From positions 171,069-235,068 of the forward strand of contig JADNYJ010000053.1 in NCBI GenBank assembly GCA_015501075.1: a DNA stretch of 64,000 nt, in the 5' to 3' direction. The notes beneath the pieces are model-generated. The model saw only the letters and a list, made by a program, of their open reading frames with translations, did no database searches and had not been told where the DNA came from. The stretch is from Gymnopilus junonius (Eukaryota; Basidiomycota; Agaricomycetes; Agaricales; Galerinaceae). Positions 23,301-31,573 of this stretch are shown here, one piece after another. Numbering within the stretch: position 1 is the first letter of the stretch; every line of letters begins with the position of its first letter. The translations under genes were made by a program, and so were the position numbers.

Positions 23301-24339
23301 GGCCAAGGTGAGTTATTTAACCGCTACTCAATGTTGTCTTTGTGTCTAACTCTATTATTGCTTAAACTAGCTACAGGGAAATCTCTCTTCTGGTGTCAAG
23401 GAAGGCCATGACTATATCAGACTCCAGAAAGACACATTTGAAGGGTTCGTTTCCTCATAACCTAGTGTTGCCTATTAGCTAATGAGCTTATAGGAAAAGA
23501 TTTGCGATAAATGACAAAAATGGCAACCCACTGGTGATTGGTCTCGGAGACGTCCCAGAAGACATCAGAGCACCCTTGCTCAAAGGCATTAAGATGACAT
23601 TTGCAAATAAAGTCAAGAATGTCTCTGGTAACAAGAGGGGGAACAATCCTTTTTTTGCTAATCATTATAGCCAATATAACAGATTCTGTACCAATGTAAG
23701 TGATTTGGTTTTGAGATTTACCATACTTCATTGACACTCTTCTAGGGCCACCTTGCTCTGCCTAATGTACCACCATGTCAGTTAACCAGGAACTCTATTC
23801 CTGTAAGGACATCCTCCACCATGCCCAGGACATCCAAGGAGATTCAGAGAGATTCAGCTGACTACAACATGTTACAGCGTCTCTTCCAGGAGCTTTTTGC
23901 CTGGATTAAAAAAACGGTAAATAACCTTTTGTATTATAGTGAGTCTGGATAACTAAGTCTTCTATAGCTCAAAGAGCTATTGCCCAAGGAATACCGCATT
24001 CTAAGCGAGTATGTCAAAAGGCTTCCGGTGGATGCTTTATCCCCAGCATATCCCTTTGGTGGCTTCGTACTCAATTTCAATGTATCCACTTGTGTTCATT
24101 GAGACTGGAAGGATCTGAATCTTTGCATGGTCCTTGCAATATCATCTCAAGATTGCAAGGGAGGAGATCTTTGCTTTGAAGAGCTTGGTGTGGCTCTTGA
24201 GCTTATGAACGGTCATGCAGTTCTTTTTGCTTCCCCTAAGCTAACTCATTTCAACACCCTTTATGAAGGAGAGCGTTGCTCACTTGTCTTCCACACTGAT
24301 AGGTCAGGGCTCAATTGGATCTATGGGAGGAATGGGTAG
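20400..24339 (+). pseudogene. TET/JBP-like 2OG-Fe(II) dioxygenase gene, decayed (TET-1)
   Basis: The C-terminal part (23990-24339) reads as a fungal TET/JBP-like dioxygenase domain: YPFGGFVLNFNVSTCVH, then D-W-K-D, GGDLCFEELGVALEL, the distal THFN and the RCSLVFHTDR arginine strand. The HxD motif is interrupted: codons 24097-24105 read His-TGA-Asp where His-Arg-Asp is expected. Upstream exons can be followed leftward (FAWIKK 23890; GNPLVIGLGDVPEDIRAPLL 23522; an Asp/Gly tract 23040; RTLPNLLASNL 22745; YENFDVEPEDQDKE 21795; Ser/Pro-rich DUF-like segment 20650-21030) with introns at 20541-20600 and others. Several frame changes occur around 21040-21240 and 21600-21750, the latter in a GAGGTC repeat. 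The start at 20400 is tentative. Known family members oxidise methylated or thymine bases in DNA; activity of this copy is not expected. Confidence 0.6.
21696..21735. repeat. GAGGTC microsatellite
   Basis: About six imperfect copies of a GAGGTC/AAGGTC hexamer. In one frame they give a Glu-Val repeat, in another Gly-Arg-Gly-Gln, which is likely the original reading. The frame of the surrounding gene changes here. Confidence 0.7.
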
Positions 24340-24437
24340 GCAAATTGTATATTTATGCATAGTAGTGAGGACGTAGAGGCTCAAGACTTAAACTACAAAA
24401 AATTCTAATTTTTCTAATCAAATTTCACGTGATTTTT

Positions 24438-24602
24438 TGTTAGAAGGACTGAAGTCCAGAGTTAAGAACTATATAAATACAAGGAGAAACTATGTACTAC
24501 TCACCTGAAGTCCAGAGTTAAGAACTAAGGACTTCAGGAGGACTTAGCTACAATGTAACTACTCTGTGACATGTAACATATCATGTGAGAGTCACTCTAA
24601 CA
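24438..24602 (-). repeat. Copia-B LTR a (left)
   Basis: 165 bp from TGTTAG to CTAACA, differing from 29579-29743 only in a short ATA/ACT stretch. It contains no CpG at all. It holds two direct copies of GAAGTCCAGAGTTAAGAACT. It is followed by ACTGG at 24603-24607. Confidence 0.93.
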
Positions 24603-26660
24603 ACTGGATACAAAGGCTGGCAGTTCTACAATCCAACCACAAAGAAGTTTATCATCTCTGAAAGAGCTGAGTTTGATGAAAGGTCATTTCCTGGCATTGG
24701 TCCTGGTTTCAAATCATCTGGTTCACCTCTCCCACTGGTTCTCCCTGCTCCTAATGCTGTTCCTGCACCCCTTGCACCACCACTCGAGGTCTGGGGGGAG
24801 GATGATGATTTGGATACAAATATGAAGCCAGATGAGCCCCAAGTTGATCCAGTTCCCAAATTACCACCTGAGCGCACTCCTAGTCCAGAAATCCCTCCAC
24901 CACCTCGCACTCCTTCGCCTCCACCACCTCCTGCTCAGATACAGCCTCCTGCAACTCCACAGCCACTTAGGCACACTACTCGTGTTATTAGACCCCCTGG
25001 TGAATGGTGGAAGATCAAACCACTCTCTAAAGCAATTGAAGAGGCAGAAGATGATGAAGATGATTTAGAAGGTGCTCTAGCTGCTGGAAATGATGCTACA
25101 CCTCGTTCCTTCACACACGCACTAAAGACACCTCTGGGAGCTCAATGGCGTGAAGCTGCAACACAGGAGTACAACTCCTTGGTTGAGAATAACACTTGGG
25201 AAATTATGGATCTTCCTGAAGGTCAAAAGGCAATTGGATCTGGTTGGGTGTTCAAAGTCAAACACAATGCTGATGGTTCAATTGAGCGATTCAAAGCACG
25301 AATTGTTGCCAAAGGGTACTCACAACGTCCAGGAATCGACTACAATGAGATCTTTGCACCTACCTTCCGCCCTGCAACGCTGCGCTTGATTTTAGCATTG
25401 GCAGCCATTGAGGATCTAGAACTCCACTCTCTTGACATCACCTCTGCCTTTCCCAATGGTGACTTGGATGAGGAGATTTATATGAAGCAACCTGAAGGCT
25501 TTCATCTAGGAGGACCCAATGCAGTCTGCAGACTTCGCAAATCGCTCTATGGACTCAAACAGGCAGCCAGACAGTGGAACAAGAAGTTACATGGAGTTCT
25601 GGAGGAAATGGGCTTCAAGCGAATTCAAGCTGATAGATCTGTCTACATCTACTCCAACTCTGAAGTTCGCATCATTATGCCTATCTACATTGATGATATC
25701 ACCCTTGCTTCAAAATCCCAGTCTGCTATTGAGTCCACCATTGCCCAACTCTCTTCCTACTTCAAATGTCACAATTTAGGCCCAACTCGGTTCCTACTAG
25801 GTATTGGCATTGGCAGAGACCGCCCCAAGCACACTATAACACTCCACCAGCGCCAGTTCATCCTGGACATGCTTGAGAAGTATGGTATGTCTAAATGTCA
25901 TCCTGTCAAAACCCCTCTTCCTCCCAAGCTCCAACTTTCTCATTCTATGTCCCCTTCCACTCCTGAGGAGGAACAAGAAATGGCAACCATTCCTTACCTG
26001 TCTGCAGTTGGCTCTCTTCAGTATTTGGCCACCATGACTCGACCTGATATTGCTTACTCTGTAGGCTTTTTGGCTCACTACAACTCCAATCCTGGTTTCA
26101 AGCACTGGCAGGCTCTCAAACACCTGCTTCGCTATATCAAAGGAACTTTGGAGTACAAGCTGACTTACTCTGGCACCAATTCGATGTCTGAGCCCTTTGT
26201 AATGTACACTGATGCTTCACATGGTGACTGCATTGATTCAGGATGATCAACAGCTGGTTATGTCTCAATCATGGCTGGAGGAGCTATCAGTTGGTATTCT
26301 AAGTTGCAAACTCTTGTTGCACTTTCCACCACTGAAGCAGAGTACCTTGGAGCAGTTGAAGCTGGTAAAGAGATTGCCTGGTTGAGGAACATCCTTGGTG
26401 AATTTGGTTATTTGGCTACTGGACCTTCAACCCTCAAAATGGACAACCAAAGTGCAATCACAGTTGCAAAGAATCCAGAACATCATGGGAGGATGAAGCA
26501 ACTTGATCTTCGACATTTTTGGCTCAGGGACAAGGTTGAAGAAGGTGTGATTGTTCCAGATTACATTCCAACAGCAGACATGATTGCAGACTCTTTGACA
26601 AAGTCTCTCCCTGCTCCCAAAGTTCACTTTTGCAGAGAATCAATGGGTGTGTTATCTTAG
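24603..26660 (+). pseudogene. Copia-B RT-RNase H half
   Basis: The frame starts at the break, in the integrase C-terminal region (TGYKGWQFYNP), passes a Pro-rich linker (24800-24960), then RT with WVFKVKHNADG, SLDITSAFPNGD, SLYGLKQA and the active site YIDDI near 25686-25700. RNase H follows with YTDASHGD, an in-frame TGA at 26244-26246 where an Arg is expected before STAGYV, then ALSTTEAEY, QLDLRHFWLRD and the stop at 26658-26660. A GGGGGTA purine tract at 26725-26731 precedes the LTR. Confidence 0.92.
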
Positions 26661-26731
26661 ATCTTTTCTTGTCTTGTTTTTCTCTTTCTCTCTTGTTTGT
26701 AGACTTAGAGACATGTTCAGTCATGGGGGTA

Positions 26732-26897
26732 TGTTAGAGTGACTCTCACATGATATGTTACATGTCACAGAGTAGTTACATTGTAGCTAAGTCCTCCTGA
26801 AGTCCTTAGTTCTTAACTCTGGACTTCAGGTGAGTAGTACATAGTTTCTCCTTGTATTTAGTTAGTTCTTAACTCTGGACTTCAGTCCTTCTAAACA
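26732..26897 (+). repeat. Copia-B LTR b (middle, inverted)
   Basis: 166 bp in the opposite orientation to LTRs a and c, with one extra A near the end. It directly follows the polypurine tract and is followed by CCAGT (26898-26902), the reverse complement of the ACTGG beside LTR a. Confidence 0.93.
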
Positions 26898-29010
26898 CCA
26901 GTAGGGTAGCCCACAAAGATGCACTTCTCCATGTGAGGTCCAAGAGGGGTTCGCTTGTCCTTCTGAATAAAGACATAGGCTAAGCATCCCCAAACTCTGA
27001 AATGTGAAATGTCTGGTTTCTGGTGGTTCCAGGCTTCATAAGGTGTTGAATCTGATAGAGTGGATGTAGGGATGCGATTCCAGACATGTATCATTGTTGC
27101 GAGTGCATAGGCCCAGAACCAAAGGGGCAGGCCAGCTTCAAAGAGCATTGCTGAGATATCATCAGACATAGTTCTGTTTGCTCTCTCTGCTACTCCATTC
27201 TGTTGTGGCCTATTCCTGGTGCTGTGTCGCCTAATTATCCCACAACTGTCTGTAAATGCGATGAACTCCTTAGACATGTATTCCCCAGCTTTATCGTCCT
27301 GTAATGCTTTGATTTTTGCATCCAATTGGTTCTCTGCCCATGCTTTGAACTGTTTGAAGGCTGTAAATGTTTCGCTCTTTCGCTTTAGAAGGTAGGCAGC
27401 TCGGAGTGAAGTGCAGTCATCAATATAAGTGACCCAGTATCTATAGCCCTCAGGAGTTGGAGTATGAATAGGGCCATGCAGATCTGAGTGTACAAGCTCT
27501 AGAGGCTTGGTAGCTCTGCTGGGTGAAGTTGGGAAAGGATTGGAACGCATCTTGCCTGCTAAACAAGGCTCACAAACTAAGTCAGGCTTTTCCTTCAAAT
27601 CCAGAGTCATTCCAGTCACCAGACCATTTCTGTGCATCTTAGAGATGTCTGCATGATTGTGGTGACAACAGCGACGATGCCAGAGTGTAGGAGTAAGTGG
27701 TAGCGTCGAAACCCAGTGTGCAGACTCTTGACTAAGTGCGGTGCATCCTCCCAGAATTGCAGAGTTGTTGGACTTCAAGGGAGCGCAGAATAGGGTCTCA
27801 TTTCGCAGATTGAAGGCCATTTGCTCTGAATTGATGTGAATCTCAAAGCCCTTTACTCTGACAAGGTATAAGCATGAGAGAAGGTTTGATTGAAGTGCTG
27901 GTACATGAAGGACTCTAGAAAACTCTACTGGATGCATTGCCTGACCTCTAATAACTGGGTGAAACACCACAGTTCCAATTCCTGCTGAACTAACAATGCT
28001 GCCATCTGCTAACTTCACCCCAGTGCGAAAGGGAATGTAATTGCGCATCCAATGACATGTGGGGTCATATGAGATGTGGCACCTGTGTCTGCAGTCCAGT
28101 CATTATCAGCAGGTGGGAGTGAGGTAGAAGAGCGATGACTTGCATTTCCAGCGAATTCAGTCACTCCTGATGAAGATGTGGAGTCTGTGGAGGCAGCTGC
28201 AGCTGCAGCCTTCGCTTTTCGCACTTTTGGTGGCTTATTGGCCCAGATAGTGCGCTTGTTGGTTGCATACTCTGCTCCTCACTTGTATGCATCGCAATCC
28301 TTGATTCCATGCGCTGGGTCATTGCAGAAGATGCAGGGACGCTTCCCAGAGTCAGAGGAAGCAGCCAGAGCGCTCCCAACTGATATAGCATCATTTGCAC
28401 GTCGTTTGCGTTGTATATCCTCTGTAACAAATGCAGCTTGAAGAGTAGACTTGGAGAGGGAGTCCTTGAGCAGTAGAGATGACACAAATGCGCTGTATTC
28501 ATCAGGGAGCGCCCTAATGAGTGCCATGCAAGCCAACTCCTCATCCAACTTCTCCAGAGTGAAATCCTTCGGTCTGAGGTCTCTAATTTGCTGCAGAGCA
28601 GTGTCAACTCGATTGAGAAGGGCCTGCAGTGATTCCTCCTCTAATTTGCGAATGGAGAATAGGTCATCATAGGCATTGAACCTAGAACCTGGCTTCTTCT
28701 GCAAATGGATGTCCTCCAAAGCCTTCCACATTGCCACTGGATCGTCCCTGATTCCATTGAAATGCACTCTCTGTGGTGCCTCCACCATCAAGAACAGTAT
28801 TCCAGCTGCCTTGTCTGCTTTCTGCTCCCAAATCTCCACTTTTTCAAGGTCTGAGTCGGTGGGTGAGGTTGAAATTCTGGGCTTAGCTTGCTTAGCAGAC
28901 ACTATGTGCCACAGGCCAGTTGCGCGGAACCAGGCCTCCATTTCACCGTTCCAGGTGCCATAGTTGGTGTCAGAGAGTTTGTGGAAGGTAGGAGTGGAGT
29001 TGGTGTTCAT
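26898..29010 (-). pseudogene. Copia-B gag-protease-integrase half
   Basis: Gag from 29010 (MNTNSTPTFHKLSDTNYGTW) has a UBN2-like body and the knuckle CIFCNDPAHGIKDC near 28290-28330. An in-frame TGA lies at 28279-28281. The protease shows DTGATSHM near 28080, followed by a small frameshift near 28050. The integrase has LWHRRCCHHNHADI, CEPCLAGK, then HSDLHGP, LQDDKAGEY and QQNGVAERANRT, with CIFVGYPTG at the break. Numerous TG/CA and few CG dinucleotides mark long decay. Confidence 0.92.
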
Positions 29011-29578
29011 AGTGGGCAGAATGAGGCTGAAAAGGCGAAAAGGCAAAGTAGTAGAGTTGACACTTTATAGGAATAAGTGTTGATTGTGAATGATGAGGTG
29101 ATCGAATGAGGATGCAATGAAGCAGGCACGTCAAGGGTGTGACCCGTAACAGATAGTCCACATTGCAAAGAATGCGGCAAGGGCGTAGGCGAGGAAATGC
29201 GCAAAGATGAACGAAGTGCTGATCTCACTGAGTTGAGATGCAAGACAATCTTCGATGATAACTCGAGGACCAGCAGTTGGAACGATGTGAAACAAGGCAA
29301 TGTGAATAGCGGTAATACCAGTACTCAGTATGCGAAGTTGTGAATGTGTGCGAGAACGAATGGGCACGTTGTGAAGCGAAGTTGAATTGAGTCCTAATTG
29401 GTCAAATTGAAGAAACGCAGTTTGCACGTTTGTCCGGGTAGCTATCTGCGTATAACTGCGTACGTGGCCGGGAACGTGTATGCGTGTGTGTATCGAAGTT
29501 GCGAAGCGGCAATCTGCTAGAGTGCAAAGGAAATGAATAAGTTGATTCCTGCAGTCTCAGATGCCGGGGCCCATAACC
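29011..29578 (-). other. Copia-B leader with primer-binding site at 29563-29578
   Basis: This is the untranslated leader between the 5' LTR (29579-29743) and gag. The site at 29563-29578 reads GGTTATGGGCCCCGGC on the minus strand, directly adjoining the LTR and identical to that of Copia-A. The rest is unusually CpG-rich for this element and shows no conserved ORF. Confidence 0.8.
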
Positions 29579-29743
29579 TGTTAGAAGGACTGAAGTCCAG
29601 AGTTAAGAACTAACTAAATACAAGGAGAAACTATGTACTACTCACCTGAAGTCCAGAGTTAAGAACTAAGGACTTCAGGAGGACTTAGCTACAATGTAAC
29701 TACTCTGTGACATGTAACATATCATGTGAGAGTCACTCTAACA
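29579..29743 (-). repeat. Copia-B LTR c (5' LTR of the minus-strand half)
   Basis: 165 bp, TGTTAG to CTAACA on the plus strand, adjoining the primer-binding site. It is nearly identical to LTR a and contains no CpG. The flank to the right begins CAACC and immediately enters the second TET/JBP-like gene. Confidence 0.93.
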
Positions 29744-30164
29744 CAACCATGTATAGTCACTGATGTGGCGGAACATATTCTGGCATGGTATTTGCCCAGG
29801 GTGTTAACACCACAATGTTCGGTCAGTCAAGCTATTTTAAGATTCAGAGGCTGAATTTTATTTTAAGCACTAGGAACAAATGTGGAAAGACCTTCAGTAT
29901 TTGGAATGGTCCTTGAAAGTAAATGCAAGTATGAGTTGGAGAACAGGACTGACATACTATAGAGGACAGGAAGGTTGGTTAAAGCAAGGAAGTGCAAGTC
30001 CAGCACCAGCATGGTTTCAGCAGGTGCATGAGGTACGGCCTCCAATTTTTGGAAGACCAACTAAAGATAAAATTACTTAATAGAAATCCAATGCCATGGA
30101 GGTGTCCTGTGAATTAAGTAAGCCTTATGCACTTGAATGGGTCAGAAGGAACATGGTAGGATCG

Positions 30165-30205
<41 letters not shown>

Positions 30206-30989
30206 AGGATTTATATACCGGTGCACGAAAGCAGTCCGGTCGCAGATATACATACACCCAAGTAATCTACCGTTAAACTACGCCTAGTGCGAGACTGGCT
30301 CTCGCGGGCCAACTTAGGACCACAAACAGTGGGCCCATACTCTCGTTGATGCCCCGACCAAAGGGAGGGGTCCAACAAAGTAAAGGAAGGGCACCGGAAG
30401 GGGGCCCGCCAGCCAAACCCGACAGCCCAGGATGCGCACATACTGTGTTAGCCACTGAAGGCAGACCATTTCGGGTCACCGAAGTGGGGGGCTACAAGGT
30501 CTGTCGATAGCGCTGAAGCTCCAGAAATTGGCCTTAATAGGGGGAATACTCAGCATCATCCATCCTGAACTTTACTGAGTTGGAGTTTGTGCCTTGAGAA
30601 GAATTGATGAATGCCCAGAGTCCATTACTCATGGGGTACATCTAGCTCATGTGCTCCGGGTATGGACTTCACCATTCAGTGTGTTGACAGTCATTAGCAA
30701 TCAAGAAACACCCTTTCATCATGACAACAGATCAGCTCACCCATGGTTTGATGTGTTAGTACCACTAGGTGCATATCAGCATGGCAGGATTGAATTGCCA
30801 GGAATCGGAATGAGGTTCAAATATGACCAAGGAACAGTCTTTGCACATTTAGGAAGACTTCTTCAGCATGGTGCAAATTGCTCCATAGACTGAGCTTGTA
30901 TAGCATACTACATGCACGAGACTGTGATCAAAGAACTCGGACTAGATATGCCATCATGGATGAATGTATCTTATTATCAGATGGAATGA
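29744..30989 (+). pseudogene. 2OG-Fe(II) dioxygenase of the basidiomycete JBP/TET type (TET-2), interrupted
   Basis: The order of segments matches the mushroom JBP/TET oxygenase family often found beside KDZ transposases: VTDVAEHILAWYLPRV at 29754, a Trp-rich SPAPAWFQQ segment at 29998-30020, GGILSIIHPELY at 30539, TVISNQETPFHHDN with the HxD metal motif near 30700-30725, YQHGRIELPGIGMRFKYDQG, the distal LLQHGA and ACIAYYMHETV. TGA codons occur at 30576-30578 and 30891-30893; the latter sits where the 2-oxoglutarate-binding Arg is expected. A short non-LTR insertion (30168-30529) splits the gene, and removing it restores reading from MVGSA to LIGGIL. Upstream reading frames shift near 29840. 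The gene runs towards the KDZ gene, tail to tail. Confidence 0.72.
30168..30529 (-). mobile_element. short non-LTR copy C1 (3' UTR only) inside TET-2
   Basis: On the minus strand this is the last ~330 bases of the non-LTR family plus a long poly-A (T tract at 30168-30199). It is flanked by ATCGGCC (30161-30167) and ATTGGCC (30530-30536), a 7 bp target duplication with one C/T difference at a CpG. The host reading frame continues once one duplicate is removed. It is a 5'-truncated LINE insertion. Confidence 0.9.
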
Positions 30990-31019
30990 TCATCTAAATT
31001 TATTTCGGCCCCTAAATAC

Positions 31020-31319
31020 TTAAACTACAGCTAATTCATTGATATCTTCATTATCATCCTGGTCTGAGTTATCATCACTATATTCCTCACCATCACCGTC
31101 TTCTTTATCTTTCATGTCCTTGTCTTCAAATAGTGACCTAGCAGACTGATCAGATCCAGAACTTTCATCAGAACTTCCAGGGTGAAAATTGTTGGGCACT
31201 GACGTAGGTCCGCTACCACTGTCCTCAGAGCCCAAATCAGGTGGCGGAGTGCCAGAGTTCACTTGGTCTGGATGTACATACTGAATGTTGTAAATGCAAC
31301 ACTTGGGTCTTGGTTTCAT
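31020..31319 (-). CDS. unrecognised acidic C-terminal ORF
   Basis: A minus-strand frame reads KPRPKCCIYNIQYVHPDQ followed by a Ser/Gly/Pro linker and a strongly acidic tail (EDGDGEEYSDDNSDQDDNED) ending at 31020. The frame extends a little upstream of 31319 (NYIQWDGEM). It lies where the last exon of the KDZ gene would be expected, and could be that or a separate gene between TET-2 and KDZ. No domain recognised. Confidence 0.4.
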   Translation of the reverse strand: MKPRPKCCIYNIQYVHPDQVNSGTPPPDLGSEDSGSGPTSVPNNFHPGSSDESSGSDQSARSLFEDKDMKDKEDGDGEEYSDDNSDQDDNEDINELAVV

Positions 31320-31370
31320 TTCGCCATCCCACTGGATGTAATTTCAAGCATTTCTGGTGATGGCTTTCAA

Positions 31371-31573
31371 ACTTCTTTTCATCATACCTGGTCGGCCGTT
31401 CCACATCTTAAGCCTGGAACGGCTTTCAATCTGACCCCCGACAAGCTGATGTTGGGGTGGGGCAGGGCTCTGCTTTGTCCCCGGTCCTCTCGGCACTCTT
31501 CCTTGCACCAGTGCTGAAACTTTTCATGCAGAATGAGTCGGTTTCCAATACCACTTTGCTCTCTTATGTTGAA
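31371..31573 (+). mobile_element. sense fragment of the non-LTR RT core
   Basis: About 200 bases match the RT region around the active site (DFFSSYLVGRS, SDPRQADVGVGQGSALSP in the correct frame) and stop at TATGTTGA, inside the catalytic Tyr-Val-Asp-Asp codons. The fragment has neither a 5' nor a 3' element end and abuts the T tract of the oppositely oriented copy C2. Its left edge coincides with the left edge of the deletion in copy B. Confidence 0.8.

Larger units (their letters stand above)
24438..29743 (-). mobile_element. Copia-B: Ty1/copia element with inverted RT half and three LTRs
   Basis: Three copies of a 165 bp LTR lie at 24438-24602, 26732-26897 (opposite orientation) and 29579-29743. 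Gag, protease and integrase run on the minus strand from 29010 to 26898. RT and RNase H run on the plus strand from 24603 to 26660. The two halves join at the same point of one polyprotein (…VGYPTG / TGYKGW…). Both inner breaks carry the 5-mer ACTGG beside an LTR. I infer an antisense insertion of a sister element at ACTGG, its reduction to a solo LTR, and inversion by recombination between that LTR and the oppositely oriented 3' LTR. The outer flanks (TTTTT and CAACC) do not match. Confidence 0.92.

Noticed and set aside
24438..26897. Two separate copia elements of opposite orientation
   Set aside because: The halves meet at the same codon of one polyprotein and share ACTGG at both breaks; two independent truncations would not do that.
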